From positions 1,116,001-1,180,000 of the forward strand of contig NZ_CP109479.1 of assembly GCF_036227485.1 (NCBI RefSeq): a stretch of 64,000 nucleotides of DNA. Reading direction: 5' to 3'. Source of the stretch: Streptomyces sp. NBC_01451 (GTDB taxonomy: Bacteria > Actinomycetota > Actinomycetes > Streptomycetales > Streptomycetaceae). The position numbers and the translations under genes were made by a program. Positions 45,902 through 56,587 of this stretch are shown one piece after another. The notes beneath the pieces are model-generated. The model was not told the DNA's origin. It worked only from the letters and a program-made list of their open reading frames with translations, and made no database searches. Numbering within the stretch: the first letter of the stretch is position 1; the number at the start of each line of letters is the position of its first letter.

Positions 45902-48900
45902 ATGCAACTCGCGAGATCACGCGGCCGCAGCAGACCATGGTCACCACGGCTCGCCGGACTGACCGCCGCATCGCTTCTCCTGGGCCTCGCCAGCCCGTTG
46001 GCCATGTCGGCCCCCGCGCACGCCGCCGCGGCCGACATCACCGACGGTCTGGCCCTCTGGTACAAGCTCGACGCGGCCTCCGGCACCACCGTCGCCGACG
46101 CCTCGGGCAACGGCCGTACCGGCACGGTGAACGGGACCGCCGGCTGGTCCAACTCCGGTGAAGGACTTGCCTTCAACGGTTCCGACACCTACGTCAAGGT
46201 GCCGGACAACATCATGAGCGGCATGAACTCGATCACCGTCTCGATGGACGTGAAGATCGACACCGCCCAGTCCAACCCGTACTTCATCTACGGCTTCGGC
46301 AACACCAGCGGCTCGGCCGGCAACGGCTACCTGTTCACCACGGGCAACTCGTACCGGACGTCCATCGCCAGCGGCAACTGGTCGACGGAGCAGACGACTC
46401 GGACCGCGGGCACGAATCTTCAGCGCGCGGTCTGGAAGCAGATCACCTACACCCAGACCGGCAACACGGGCGTGCTCTACGAGGACGGCGTGGAGGTGGG
46501 CCGCAACACGGCGGTCACCCTCACCCCCGGCTCCATCGGCTCGGGCACCACCACCGCCAACTACATAGGCAAGTCGGTCTACCCCGGCGACAACCTGTTC
46601 AAGGGCAACATCCGCGACTTCCGTGTCTACGACCGGGCGTTGGCGAGCACCGAGGTCGAGGAACTCTCCCTCCCCGTCGCCACGCAGGGCGTCGCCGCCG
46701 ACAAGTCCGCCCTGACACTGGGCGACACGAGCGCGGTGACCGCCGACCTGACCCTGCCGAGCGCGGGTCCCGCGGGCGGCTCCGCCATCACCTGGGCGAC
46801 CGACAACGCCTCCGTGGTCTCGGCCACCGGCGCCGTCACCCGCCCCGCCGCCGGCCAGCCGGACGGCCACGCCACGCTCACGGCGACCCTGAAGAAGGGC
46901 CCGGTGAGCGACACCAAGACCTTCGACGTCACGGTCCCGGCCACCTTCGACGACGCCACCGCCACCCAGCAGGCCGCCGAGGCGCTGACCGTCCCGAACA
47001 TCGACGACGTACGCGGCAACATCACGCTGCCGTCAACGGGCGCCTACGGCACGGCGGTCGACTGGTCCTCGGCGAACCCGGACGTCATCGGGACCGACGG
47101 TGTGGTCCACCGCCCCGCGCACGGCGCCGGCGGCACGACGGTCGACCTGACCGCGACGATCACCAAGGGCACGGCCACCGCGACCCGCACCCTGACGGCC
47201 AAGGTTCCCGAACTCCCCGCGAAGGAAGCCCTCAAGGGCTACATGTTCAGCTACTTCACCGGCGAGGGCACCTCGGACGGCGAACAGCTCTACGCGGCAC
47301 TCAGCAAGGGCAACGACCCGCTGAAGTGGCGGGAGTTGAACGACGGCAAGCCCGTCCTGACCTCCACGCTCGGCGAGAAGGGCCTGCGCGACCCCTTCAT
47401 CATCCGCTCCCCCGAGGGCGACAAGTTCTACCAGATCGCCACCGACCTGCGGATCTACGGCAACGGCGACTGGGACGCCTCCCAGCGCACCGGCAGCAAG
47501 TCGATCATGGTGTGGGAGTCCACCGACCTGGTCCACTGGACCGACCAGCGCCTGGTGAAGGTCTCCCCCGACTCGGCCGGCAACACCTGGGCGCCGGAAG
47601 CGTTCTACGACGACGAGCTCGGCTCGTACGTCGTCTTCTGGGCCTCGAAGCTGTACGACAACGCCGACCACTCCGGCGACACCTACAACCGCATGATGTA
47701 CGCGACCACCCGTGACTTCCGCACCTTCAGCGCGCCCAAGGTGTGGATCGACCGCGGCTACTCGGTCATCGACTCCACGATGATCAAGGACAAGGACACC
47801 TACTACCGCCTGTCCAAGGACGAGCGGAACAACAGCTCCTCGACGCCGAACAGCAAGTTCATCTTCGAGGAGAAGAGCGACTCGATCCTCAACCCGTCCT
47901 ACACCGCCGTCGCCGAGGGCATCGGCAAGGGCGCGATGAGCGCGGCCGAGGGTCCCCTGGTGTTCAAGTCGAACACCGAGGAGAAGTGGTACGCGTTCCT
48001 CGACGAGTTCGGCGGTCGCGGCTACATCCCCTTCGAGACGACCGACCTGGCCTCCGGCGTCTGGACCCCGTCCACCGGCTACGACCTGCCGTCCAAGCCC
48101 CGGCACGGCACCGTGCTCCCGGTCACCCAGGCCGAGTACGACCGGCTCCTGAAGACCTACCAGCCGGACCAGATCATCACGAGCGCCGAGGACGTCAAGG
48201 TCGTCACGCGCATCGGTGACGCCCCGGTCCTGCCCGCCACCGTCATCGCCGAGTCGGCGGACGGTGTGAAGCGGCCCGTCGCCGTCACCTGGGAGGCCGT
48301 GGCCGAGTCGCAGTACGCGCAGGCCGGCACCTTCACGGTGAAGGGCGACCTGGCGGGCGACTCCGCGATCGCGGTCAGCGCCGAGGTCACGGTCTCCGCC
48401 GAGGGCCCGGACATCCCGGCCGACCTGCTCCTGCACTACGACTTCGACGAGACCGGCGGCAGCATCGCCCGCGACTCCAGCGGCCACGGCTACCACGGCA
48501 CCTACGTCCGTACGCCCGACTTCGGAACCGGCGTCGAGGGCAGCTCGTTCAAGATGTCCGGCGGCAACAGCGGCTCCAGCTCGCCGTACGTCAAGATCCC
48601 CAACGGGGTCCTGAAGGACACCACCAGCGTCACCGTCTCCACGTACGTCAAGTGGAAGGGCGGCGACAACTTCCAGTGGCTGTTCGGGCTCGGCCCGGAC
48701 AGCAACAAGTACCTGTTCGCCACCCCGTCCAACGGCGGCGGCAAGCTGTTCTCCGCGATCACCAAGGCCACCTGGTCCGGTGAGAAGCAGATGATCGGCG
48801 GCTCACCGCTCACCGCCGGCCAGTGGCAGCACGTCACCGTCACCCTGGACGGCGCGACCGAGACGGCGATCCTCTACGTGGACGGCGCCGAGACGGCCCG

Positions 48901-51118
48901 CGTCAGCGGCGTCACCATCAAGCCGTCCGAGCTGTACGACTCCGCCAAGGACTACTCCGGCTACATCGGCAAGTCCCTCTACTCCCCGGACCCGTACTTC
49001 GGCGGCGAGGTCGACGACTTCCGGATCTACAACCGGGCCCTGACGCCCGCCGAGGTCCTGGAGATCAGCGGCAACACCACCGGGATCGCCGCGGCGACCC
49101 ACCCAGCGCTCAAGGTCGACGCGATCATCACCGACAAGGACAGCAAGATCGTCCTGCCGCTCAACCCGGGCAGCAACGTCAAGGCCCTGGCACCGGAGTT
49201 CACCCTGGCCCACGGCGCGACCATCAGCCCCGCCTCCGGCACCCTGCGCGACTTCACCAAGCCGGTGACGTACGAGGTGACCGGCTCCGACGGCAAGAAG
49301 CGCACCTGGACGGTGTCGGCCGTGGAGATGAGGACCCCGGTGCTGCCGGGTCTGAACGCCGACCCGAACATCGTCCGCTTCGGCGACACCTTCTACATCT
49401 ACCCGACCACCGACGGCTTCGAGGGCTGGAGCGGCACACAGTTCAAGGCGTACTCCTCCACCGACCTGGTCCACTGGAAGGACCACGGCGTCATCCTGGA
49501 CCTCGGTCCCGACATCAGCTGGGCCGACAGCCGCGCCTGGGCGCCGGCCATGGAGGAGAAGAACGGCAAGTACTACTTCTACTTCTGCGCCGACGCGAAC
49601 ATCGGTGTGGCGGTGTCGGACTCCCCGACGGGCCCCTTCAAGGACGCCCTGGGCAAGCCGCTGCTGAAGGCCGGTGACCACCCGGGCCAGATGATCGACC
49701 CGGCGGTCTTCACCGACGACGACGGCCAGTCGTACCTGTACTGGGGCAACGGCAGGGCCTACGTGGTGCCGCTCGACGCGGACATGGTCTCCTTCGACGC
49801 GTCGAAGATCACCGACATCACGCCGAGCAACTACAACGAGGGCTCGTTCGTCATCAAGCGCAACGGGACCTACTACCTGATGTGGTCGGAGAACGACACG
49901 CGGGACGAGAACTACCAGGTGGCCTACGCGACCGGTTCCTCGCCCACGGGCCCCTGGACCAAGCGCGGTGTGATCCTGCAGAAGGACCTCTCCCTCGGCA
50001 TCAAGGGCACCGGCCACCACTCGGTGGTCCACGTCCCGAACACCGACGACTGGTACATCGTCTACCACCGCTTCGCCATCCCCGGCGGTGACGGCATGCA
50101 CCGCGAAACGACCATCGACAAGATGGAGTTCGACGCCGACGGCCTGATCAAGAAGGTCGTCCCGACCCTCTCGGGCATCGACCCGGTGACGATCGTCCAC
50201 GCCGGCGCGGACACAACGGGCCAGGAAGGCAGCGCGATCCCGCTCACGGGCACCATCTCCGGGGCAGGAACGCCGAGTTGGAGCGTGAGCCCGACAACCC
50301 CCTGCACGCTCTCCAGCCGGACCACCATCCCGACGTCCATCACCTGCCAGGACAACGGCACGTACGAGGTCACGCTGACGGGCGGTCGCAGCAAGGACAC
50401 CCTGACGGTGACGGTCACCAACGCACCGCCGTCGATCACCTCGGTCCAGGGCCCGAAGAACCCGGTCCCGGCCGGCAGGAACACCCCGGTGCGCATCTCG
50501 GCGAAGTTCACCGACCCGGGCCGCGCCGACACCCACACCTGCACCATCGACTGGAAGGACGGCACCACCCCGACGTCCGGCAAGGTCGTGAACGGCACCT
50601 GTGAGGCGAGCCACGCCTACCTGAAGGCGGGCATCCTCCGCCCGACGATCACGGTGACGGACGACGACAAGGCCGCGGCCACCGCCGAGCTCCCCGAGCT
50701 GATCGTGTTCGACCCCAAGGCCGGCGCCTCGGGCATCGGCGTGATCGCTTCCCGGCCGGGCGCCTACCCGGCCGACCCGAAGCTGACCGGCAAGGCGTCC
50801 TTCTCCTTCGGCGCCTTCTACCGGAAGGGCGCCACGGTCCCGACGGCCACGGCCTCCTTCGACCTCGCGGCACCCGGTAGGTCCAAGGCGAAGGTGCGGC
50901 TGCGTTCCACGTCCTCCGACTGGCTGGTGGTCACCGGCAACACCGCGGTGTACCAGGGCTCCGGCACGGTCAACGGCAAGGACGGCTACGCCTTCCGCAT
51001 CACGGCGACGGACAAGCCGGACACGTTCCGTATCCGGATCTGGAAGAAGTCCACGGGCGACGTCGTGTACGACAACCGCACGGGGACCGCGACCAAGGGC
51101 ATCGTCTTCCGCCGCTAG
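45902..51118 (+). CDS. secreted 1738-residue multimodular enzyme with two GH43 domains
   Basis: Signal peptide about 1-43 (ends SAPAHAAAA). Then, by residue: LamG/concanavalin fold 48-260, two bacterial Ig-like repeats 265-440, first GH43 domain 443-755 (DPFIIRS holds the base Asp), an Ig-like Big_4-type repeat 765-835, second LamG 841-1058, a linker domain, second GH43 domain 1150-1430 (NADPNIVRFGDTFYIYP), then PKD-like and C-terminal beta domains. There is no sorting signal or membrane anchor, so it should be released. It probably attacks arabinan or arabinoxylan together with the divergent enzyme. AGAGGAAG precedes the ATG by about 9 nt. Substrates are unknown. Confidence 0.88.
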   Translation: MQLARSRGRSRPWSPRLAGLTAASLLLGLASPLAMSAPAHAAAADITDGLALWYKLDAASGTTVADASGNGRTGTVNGTAGWSNSGEGLAFNGSDTYVKVPDNIMSGMNSITVSMDVKIDTAQSNPYFIYGFGNTSGSAGNGYLFTTGNSYRTSIASGNWSTEQTTRTAGTNLQRAVWKQITYTQTGNTGVLYEDGVEVGRNTAVTLTPGSIGSGTTTANYIGKSVYPGDNLFKGNIRDFRVYDRALASTEVEELSLPVATQGVAADKSALTLGDTSAVTADLTLPSAGPAGGSAITWATDNASVVSATGAVTRPAAGQPDGHATLTATLKKGPVSDTKTFDVTVPATFDDATATQQAAEALTVPNIDDVRGNITLPSTGAYGTAVDWSSANPDVIGTDGVVHRPAHGAGGTTVDLTATITKGTATATRTLTAKVPELPAKEALKGYMFSYFTGEGTSDGEQLYAALSKGNDPLKWRELNDGKPVLTSTLGEKGLRDPFIIRSPEGDKFYQIATDLRIYGNGDWDASQRTGSKSIMVWESTDLVHWTDQRLVKVSPDSAGNTWAPEAFYDDELGSYVVFWASKLYDNADHSGDTYNRMMYATTRDFRTFSAPKVWIDRGYSVIDSTMIKDKDTYYRLSKDERNNSSSTPNSKFIFEEKSDSILNPSYTAVAEGIGKGAMSAAEGPLVFKSNTEEKWYAFLDEFGGRGYIPFETTDLASGVWTPSTGYDLPSKPRHGTVLPVTQAEYDRLLKTYQPDQIITSAEDVKVVTRIGDAPVLPATVIAESADGVKRPVAVTWEAVAESQYAQAGTFTVKGDLAGDSAIAVSAEVTVSAEGPDIPADLLLHYDFDETGGSIARDSSGHGYHGTYVRTPDFGTGVEGSSFKMSGGNSGSSSPYVKIPNGVLKDTTSVTVSTYVKWKGGDNFQWLFGLGPDSNKYLFATPSNGGGKLFSAITKATWSGEKQMIGGSPLTAGQWQHVTVTLDGATETAILYVDGAETARVSGVTIKPSELYDSAKDYSGYIGKSLYSPDPYFGGEVDDFRIYNRALTPAEVLEISGNTTGIAAATHPALKVDAIITDKDSKIVLPLNPGSNVKALAPEFTLAHGATISPASGTLRDFTKPVTYEVTGSDGKKRTWTVSAVEMRTPVLPGLNADPNIVRFGDTFYIYPTTDGFEGWSGTQFKAYSSTDLVHWKDHGVILDLGPDISWADSRAWAPAMEEKNGKYYFYFCADANIGVAVSDSPTGPFKDALGKPLLKAGDHPGQMIDPAVFTDDDGQSYLYWGNGRAYVVPLDADMVSFDASKITDITPSNYNEGSFVIKRNGTYYLMWSENDTRDENYQVAYATGSSPTGPWTKRGVILQKDLSLGIKGTGHHSVVHVPNTDDWYIVYHRFAIPGGDGMHRETTIDKMEFDADGLIKKVVPTLSGIDPVTIVHAGADTTGQEGSAIPLTGTISGAGTPSWSVSPTTPCTLSSRTTIPTSITCQDNGTYEVTLTGGRSKDTLTVTVTNAPPSITSVQGPKNPVPAGRNTPVRISAKFTDPGRADTHTCTIDWKDGTTPTSGKVVNGTCEASHAYLKAGILRPTITVTDDDKAAATAELPELIVFDPKAGASGIGVIASRPGAYPADPKLTGKASFSFGAFYRKGATVPTATASFDLAAPGRSKAKVRLRSTSSDWLVVTGNTAVYQGSGTVNGKDGYAFRITATDKPDTFRIRIWKKSTGDVVYDNRTGTATKGIVFRR

Positions 51119-51156
51119 GCGGGAGGCACAGGTCGCGCCGGACATCCGGACCTGAG

Positions 51157-51203
51157 GGCGCGCACACCGAGTTGGGCCTCACCGCCCGCCCGGTGTGCGC
51201 GCC
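51157..51203 (+). terminator. terminator after the large GH43 gene
   Basis: GGCGCGCACACCG (51157-51169) pairs perfectly over 13 bp with 51191-51203, with a 21-nt loop, starting 38 nt after the stop. Confidence 0.7.
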
Positions 51204-51233
51204 TTCGGCGTGACGGGGTCCACGGAAACGACT

Positions 51234-51269
51234 CAGGGGCTGTTTCGGAGTGATCCGAAACAGCCCCTG
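51234..51269 (-). terminator. terminator after tRNA-Pro
   Basis: CAGGGGCTGTTTCGG (51234-51248) pairs perfectly over 15 bp with 51255-51269 around a 6-nt loop. It lies 18 nt beyond the 3' end of the leftward tRNA. Confidence 0.75.
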
Positions 51270-51287
51270 AACCGCGACTCTCACAAG

Positions 51288-51361
<74 letters not shown>

Positions 51362-51462
51362 GTGCGTCGTCCCGCGGTTGCCCCGCGTGATCACGCGAGC
51401 AGAACTTTACCCCACGTCAGGGGTGGCCCCGAAGACGGCAGGGCGCGCGCGACAATCGTCGT

Positions 51463-51999
51463 ATGAGCAGTGCGTCGGAGGGTCGGGCAGCAGCAGGCGG
51501 GCGACGGGATCGGGACGGAGAGGGGCGGGCGCGCAACGCGCGGCCACGGGACGGGCTCGGGCGGCCACTGCCGTACGGCGAGTCCGGGGTGGACCGGCAG
51601 CCCGAAGGGGTCCTACGCCGTCCCGAGGAGAGCGTCGCCGAGGCGCAGGCACTGCTGGACGCGGGGAAGCCGTTCCACGCGCACGAGGTCTTCGAGGACG
51701 CCTGGAAGTCGGGCCCGGAGGAGGAGCGCGGCCTGTGGCGGGGGCTCGCACAACTGGCCGTGGGGCTCACGCACTCCGCGCGCGGGAACGTCACGGGTGG
51801 CGCCCGGCTGTTGCGGCGCGGGGCCGACGCGGTCGAGGAGTGGGCGGCCGAGGACTCGCGACCGCGGCCGTACGGGCTGGACCTCGCCGGGGTCGTCACC
51901 TGGGCGCGGGAACTGGCGGCGGAGGTGGAGCGCGAGGCCGCCCCTGTCGACGCGGTGGCTCGGGCGCCACGCTTGTCGGGTCGTAGCGTCGGCGGCTGA
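51463..51999 (+). CDS. DUF309 domain protein
   Basis: A 178-residue soluble protein. The first 55 residues are Arg/Gly-rich and disordered. Residues about 56-130 match DUF309: FHAHEVFEDAWKS, then GLWRGLAQLAVGLTHSARGN with the helical H-E...W and Q-L-A pattern. No biochemical role is established for the family as far as I know. It is followed by cobF 48 nt later. The start ATG follows a weak purine stretch. Confidence 0.85.
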   Translation: MSSASEGRAAAGGRRDRDGEGRARNARPRDGLGRPLPYGESGVDRQPEGVLRRPEESVAEAQALLDAGKPFHAHEVFEDAWKSGPEEERGLWRGLAQLAVGLTHSARGNVTGGARLLRRGADAVEEWAAEDSRPRPYGLDLAGVVTWARELAAEVEREAAPVDAVARAPRLSGRSVGG

Positions 52000-52047
52000 C
52001 CCGGGCCGACCCGCCGCGTTGTCGGTGGTGTGCGGCAGACTCGGGGC

Positions 52048-52893
52048 GTGCGGAGGATTCATGTCATCGGTATCGGCGCGGGCGACCCCGACCAGCTCAC
52101 CCTTCAGGCGGTCAGGGTGCTGCGGGGCACCGACGTGTTCTTCGTCCTCGACAAGGGCGAGACCGGGTCCGACCTCGTGGGGCTGCGCCGGCACCTGCTC
52201 GACACGCACGTGCCGGAAGGGACGTACCGCCTGGTCGAGGTGCGCGATCCGGAGCGGGACCGGACGGCCGGGGGCGCCGCGTACTCCCCCGCGGTCGGGG
52301 ACTGGCGGCGTGCCCGGGCCGGGATCTACGAGCGGCTGATCGCCGGGCTCGGCCCGGCGGAGAGCGGGGCGTTCCTGGTGTGGGGCGATCCCTCGCTGTA
52401 CGACAGCACGCTCGGGATTCTGGAGGAGATCCTCGGGCGGGGCACGGTCGAGTTCGAGTACGACGTGGTGCCCGGCATCAGCAGTGTCTCCGCACTCGCC
52501 GCCCGGCACCGCACGGGGCTCAACCGGGTCGCGAGTGCCGTCCAGATCACCACCGGGCGGCGGCTCGCCGAGGGGTTTCCGGCGGAGGCCGACGACGTGG
52601 TCGTGATGCTGGACGCCCATCAGGCCTTCCGGGAGTTCGCCGACGAGGACATCCACATCTACTGGGGCGCGTACATAGGCACCCCGGACGAGATCCTCGT
52701 CTCCGGGCCGATCGCCGAGGCGGCGCCCCGTATCGAGCGGTTGCGTGCCGAGGCCCGTGAGCGCAAGGGCTGGATCATGGACACGTATCTGCTGCGGCGG
52801 AAGCCCGGAGCGCCTGGGCCCGGGCAGCGGCAGGCACCGGGGCCGGGCACCCGGCCGGACGCCACCCCTTGCACGGGCGTACCACCGGTGTGA
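52048..52893 (+). CDS. cobF: precorrin-6A synthase (deacetylating)
   Basis: A 281-residue SAM-dependent tetrapyrrole methylase. It opens [22 protein letters not shown], the usual SAM-binding start, with [11 protein letters not shown] and [15 protein letters not shown] as the second and third family motifs. CobF methylates C1 in the aerobic cobalamin pathway with loss of the acetyl group. The GTG at 52048 is chosen because family members begin M-R-x-I; a GTG at 52030 would add six residues. No other cobalamin gene and no cobalamin riboswitch is seen, so it is isolated from the main cob cluster. Confidence 0.9.
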   Translation: MRRIHVIGIGAGDPDQLTLQAVRVLRGTDVFFVLDKGETGSDLVGLRRHLLDTHVPEGTYRLVEVRDPERDRTAGGAAYSPAVGDWRRARAGIYERLIAGLGPAESGAFLVWGDPSLYDSTLGILEEILGRGTVEFEYDVVPGISSVSALAARHRTGLNRVASAVQITTGRRLAEGFPAEADDVVVMLDAHQAFREFADEDIHIYWGAYIGTPDEILVSGPIAEAAPRIERLRAEARERKGWIMDTYLLRRKPGAPGPGQRQAPGPGTRPDATPCTGVPPV

Positions 52894-52903
52894 TCGTGAC
52901 CTC

Positions 52904-54994
52904 GTGACAGTCGCCGAGGACACCGCACCGCCCGCCGCCGCGCAGCCACCCGTGCTGGACTCCCGCCGCCGCAACGTCGTCTTCGTCACGATCATGCTCG
53001 GTATGCTCCTGGCCGCACTGGACCAGACGATCGTCGGCACGGCCCTGCCGACGATCGTGTCGGACCTGGGCGGTGCCGAGCACATGTCGTGGGTGGTGAC
53101 GTCGTATCTGCTGGCGGAGACCGTGGCCACGGTGCTGGTCGGCAAGTTCGGCGACCTGTTCGGCCGCAAGGTGGTCTTCCAGGTCTCGGCGATCGTCTTC
53201 ATCACCGGTTCGTTCCTGTGCGGGCTCGCCACGAACATGACGCTGCTGATCGTCTGGCGGGCCATGCAGGGCGTCGGCGCGGGCGGGCTGATGGTCACGG
53301 CGATGGCCCTGATCGCCGACGTCATCCCGCTGCGGGAACGCGGCAAGTACCAGGGCGCGATCGGTGCCGTGTTCGGTGTGGCCACGGTCATCGGGCCGCT
53401 CCTGGGCGGTCTGTTCACCGACCATCTGACCTGGCGCTGGGCGTTCTACGTCAACGTCCCGATCGCGATCGTCGTCGTGGTCGCGGCGGCCCGCACCATT
53501 CCGGTGGTGAAGTCGGCGGTACGCCCGGTCATCGACTATCTGGGCATCGCGTTCGTCGCGATCGGTGCCAGCGCGCTGATCCTGGCGACGAGTTGGGGCG
53601 GCAACCAGTACGCGTGGGGTTCCGGCGTCATCATCGCGCTGTTCGTCGGCGGCGCGGTCTCGCTCGGTCTGTTCTGCTGGGCGGAGTCCCGCGCGGCCGA
53701 ACCGATGCTGCCCATGCGGCTGTTCGGCAACCCCGTCTTCACGGTGTGCTCGATCCTCAGCTTCATCGTCGGCTTCGCGATGCTCGGCGCGATGACCTAT
53801 CTGCCGACCTTCCTCCAGTACGTCGACGGCGACTCGGCGACGGTCTCCGGCGTACGCACCCTTCCCATGGTGCTGGGCCTGCTGATCGCGTCCGTCTTCA
53901 GCGGCAACGTGGTCAGCAAGACCGGCCAGTACCGCTTCTTCCCGGTCATCGGCTCGGCGGTGATGGGCCTGGGCCTGTATCTGCTCTCCCTCATGGACGC
54001 GTCGACCAGCACCTGGCTGGCCTCGCTCTACATGTTCGTCCTCGGCACCGGTATCGGCCTGGGCATGCAGGTGCTGACGATCGCCGTCCAGAACACCGTC
54101 GAGTACGCCGACCTCGGCACCGCGACCTCCGGCGTCACCTTCTTCCGTACGCTGGGCAGTTCTTTCGGCACCGCGGTCTTCGGCACGCTCTACACCAACT
54201 CACTGACACCGAACCTCTCCGAGGGCATCGCCGAGGCCGCGCGCACGGGTGCGGCGGACCAGGCCGCCATCACCGGCGCGGCGACCAGCCCGGCGGGCCT
54301 GCACGACCTCCCCGCCCGGGCGGCCGAGCCGATCATCGGCGCGTACGCGGAGACCATCCAGTCCGTCTTCCTGTGGACCGTGCCGGTCGCGCTCCTCGGC
54401 TTCGTCGTCGCCCTGTTCCTCAAACAGGTCCAGTTGCGCGACAGCGCGCGGATGGCCTCGACGGACATGGGCGACGGTTTCGCGACGCCGAGCAACCCGG
54501 ACTCGCGACGCCTGCTGGAGGCGTCCGTGGGCAAGATCATCGGCAGTACGGATCTGGACACCGCGCGCCGGATCGTCAGCGACTCCGACACCCGGCTCGA
54601 CATCGCGGGCGCCTGGGCCGTGATGCAGGTCGAGCTGTTCACCCGCATGGTCGGCCACGCCGGCCTCGGCCTGATCGCCGCCCGCCGCCACATGCCGCCC
54701 GAGGTGCTCGTCCCGGTCTTCGACCGCATGGTCGAGGAGGGCTACCTGACCCGCACCGGCTCCTTCTTCTCCCACACCGAGGCGGGCACCCGCGAGGCCG
54801 AGGTGATCGGCAACGCCTGGGGCTCCTGGCTGGCGGGCCGGGTGGAACAGGACCTCGGCCGCCCGTCGGGCGACGACCTGCGCGCCGCGGTGGACACCAT
54901 CGCCAAACGTCTCCTGGTGGAGGACCTCAGCAGCAGCCTGCCGAACCGTCCCGCGGCACTGTCGGGAGCGGGCGGGAGTACGTCCGGGTCGTAG
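52904..54994 (+). CDS. DHA2-type MFS multidrug efflux pump with C-terminal winged-helix-like extension
   Basis: A 696-residue protein. About 14 membrane segments occupy residues 20-515. [18 protein letters not shown] and [11 protein letters not shown] are motifs of the EmrB/QacA family, and [10 protein letters not shown] is motif A. The last about 170 residues are soluble, with a repressor-like run ([22 protein letters not shown], then [24 protein letters not shown]) that resembles a MarR-type winged helix. This extension occurs in some actinobacterial MFS pumps. Start GTG lies 10 nt after cobF; no clear ribosome site. Substrate unknown. Confidence 0.88.
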   Translation: MTVAEDTAPPAAAQPPVLDSRRRNVVFVTIMLGMLLAALDQTIVGTALPTIVSDLGGAEHMSWVVTSYLLAETVATVLVGKFGDLFGRKVVFQVSAIVFITGSFLCGLATNMTLLIVWRAMQGVGAGGLMVTAMALIADVIPLRERGKYQGAIGAVFGVATVIGPLLGGLFTDHLTWRWAFYVNVPIAIVVVVAAARTIPVVKSAVRPVIDYLGIAFVAIGASALILATSWGGNQYAWGSGVIIALFVGGAVSLGLFCWAESRAAEPMLPMRLFGNPVFTVCSILSFIVGFAMLGAMTYLPTFLQYVDGDSATVSGVRTLPMVLGLLIASVFSGNVVSKTGQYRFFPVIGSAVMGLGLYLLSLMDASTSTWLASLYMFVLGTGIGLGMQVLTIAVQNTVEYADLGTATSGVTFFRTLGSSFGTAVFGTLYTNSLTPNLSEGIAEAARTGAADQAAITGAATSPAGLHDLPARAAEPIIGAYAETIQSVFLWTVPVALLGFVVALFLKQVQLRDSARMASTDMGDGFATPSNPDSRRLLEASVGKIIGSTDLDTARRIVSDSDTRLDIAGAWAVMQVELFTRMVGHAGLGLIAARRHMPPEVLVPVFDRMVEEGYLTRTGSFFSHTEAGTREAEVIGNAWGSWLAGRVEQDLGRPSGDDLRAAVDTIAKRLLVEDLSSSLPNRPAALSGAGGSTSGS

Positions 54995-55097
54995 CCGACG
55001 CCACGGGAAGCCCTGTCCGGGTGCCTCGCCGCACGGAGCAGTCCCCGCGAGCGGGAAACCGGGTGCCCCGTCACCGGACCACGGCCATACTCCTGTC

Positions 55098-55631
55098 ATG
55101 TCCCCGGCCCCGGTGCGCTTCCGCGACCCCCGCAGCACGACGTACGACTTCATCGGCTCGGTCCTCGTTCGCTGTCCGCGCTGTGAGCGTCCCGCACATG
55201 TCCGACGGGCTGCTCACGAGGAACCGGACCAGGCGATCCGCTCGGCGCCGTTCGCACCGCGGCGCCTCGTGTGCGGCGCCTGCGGTCTGTCCCGCAGCTG
55301 GTCCGGCAGGTCGGCCAGGTCGGTCATGTTCTCGGCCGGCACCGCCGCCCCGGCAGGCGACCCGTACTTCCGCATCCCCGTGTGGCTGCGGACGGAGACC
55401 CGTCACGGTTGGCTGTGGGCGTACAACCTCGAACACCTGGCCTGCATCAGGCGGTTCGTCGCGGCATCCCTGCGCGAGCGGGCGCCCTGGTACGACACCG
55501 GTCAGAGGATGACCCTCGTCGCCCGGCTGCCGGTATGGATCAAGAGCGCCAAGAACCGGGACGAGGTGCTGCGCGCCATCGGCCGGATGCAGGCCACACT
55601 CGGCCCGGGCCGGCCCCCGGACGGCCGCTGA
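55098..55631 (+). CDS. zinc-ribbon protein of unknown function
   Basis: A 177-residue soluble protein with a CPRCERP knuckle near residue 26 and CGACGLSR near residue 59, together a four-cysteine zinc ribbon. The rest includes an aromatic-rich segment (HGWLWAYNLEHLACIRRFV) and a basic C-terminal helix. Similar proteins are widespread in Streptomyces without assigned function. Its stop abuts the stop of the convergent TauE-like gene with no gap. Confidence 0.75.
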   Translation: MSPAPVRFRDPRSTTYDFIGSVLVRCPRCERPAHVRRAAHEEPDQAIRSAPFAPRRLVCGACGLSRSWSGRSARSVMFSAGTAAPAGDPYFRIPVWLRTETRHGWLWAYNLEHLACIRRFVAASLRERAPWYDTGQRMTLVARLPVWIKSAKNRDEVLRAIGRMQATLGPGRPPDGR

Positions 55632-56429
55632 TCAGCGCAGCAGCAACTGCGCTCCGCCCACCACCGTGGCCGCGATCACCAACTGCTCGAACAGCCGCTG
55701 GTTGATTCGGCTCACCGCCCATTTGCCGAGAAACGCACCGGGGACGACGAACAGCACGAGCGCCGCGTCGAGCAGCAGCGAGTGGCCGTCGATCAGGCCG
55801 AGGCCGGCGCTGAAGGGGACCTTCGAGACGTTGACGATCAGGAAGAAGAACGCCGACGTGCCCAGAAAACCCAGCTTCCGGAAACCGGCGGAGAGGAGAT
55901 ACATCGACATGACCGGGCCGCCCGCGTTGGCGACCATCGTCGTGAAACCGCCGAGGACACCGTAGGAGCGGGCCTTGAGGCGCCCGGCGGGTGTGCTCAC
56001 CGCGGCCGGTTCGTCGTCCTCCGACACCGACTCCGACGCCTCGGCCTCCGCGCGCCGTCGGCGCCACACCGTCACCCCGGCCATGAACAGCAGGATCGCC
56101 CCGATCGACGTCCGTACGACCTCGTCGTCCGCCCACAGCAGGAACACCGTGCCGACGACCACACCCACCGCGACCGCCGGGAACAGCCGCCACAGGGTCG
56201 GCCAGTGGGCGTGTCGGCGGTAGGTCAGGACGGCGAGTACGTCCCCCGCGATCAGGATGGGCAGCAGCACACCGGTGGACTCGCGGGCGGGCAGGACGGC
56301 CGCGAAGATCGCCAGGCTGACCGTGTTGGCCCCGCTGACGGCGGTCTTGGAGAAGCCGACCAGCACCGCCGCGGCGGCCAGCGCGGCGAATTCCCAGTGC
56401 GTCATGTGCCAGAGCGTCATCGTGTTCAT
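55632..56429 (-). CDS. TauE/SafE-family sulfite/anion exporter
   Basis: A 265-residue membrane protein with about eight hydrophobic segments in two halves and a hydrophilic central loop rich in Glu/Ser (AEASESVSEDDE). The two family repeats are visible: LVGFSKTAVSGANTVSLAIFA in the first half and GGFTTMVANAGGPVMSMYL in the second. Members export sulfite, sulfoacetate or related anions. It diverges from the hydrolase at 56588. Confidence 0.9.
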   Translation of the reverse strand: MNTMTLWHMTHWEFAALAAAAVLVGFSKTAVSGANTVSLAIFAAVLPARESTGVLLPILIAGDVLAVLTYRRHAHWPTLWRLFPAVAVGVVVGTVFLLWADDEVVRTSIGAILLFMAGVTVWRRRRAEAEASESVSEDDEPAAVSTPAGRLKARSYGVLGGFTTMVANAGGPVMSMYLLSAGFRKLGFLGTSAFFFLIVNVSKVPFSAGLGLIDGHSLLLDAALVLFVVPGAFLGKWAVSRINQRLFEQLVIAATVVGGAQLLLR

Positions 56430-56587
56430 GCGGACACCGATGCTAAGCCCACCTAACTGCTGTCGTAAGCACCGTCTCGCCAGGTGACCCCTGCACCACC
56501 CCGACGCGTCACCGTGGACCGGCCGCCCGGCCCCTGGGAAGATCCACGCACACCACGCACACCTTCAACGACGCAGCCGGAGATGCC

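Noticed and set aside
51999..52048. Cobalamin riboswitch before cobF
   Set aside because: Only about 50 nt separate it from the DUF309 gene and no B12-box-like sequence is present.
56438..56456. Iron-box-like sequence upstream of the TauE/SafE gene (TAAGCCCACCTAA)
   Set aside because: Only the right half matches well; the left half does not, and the gene has no iron role.
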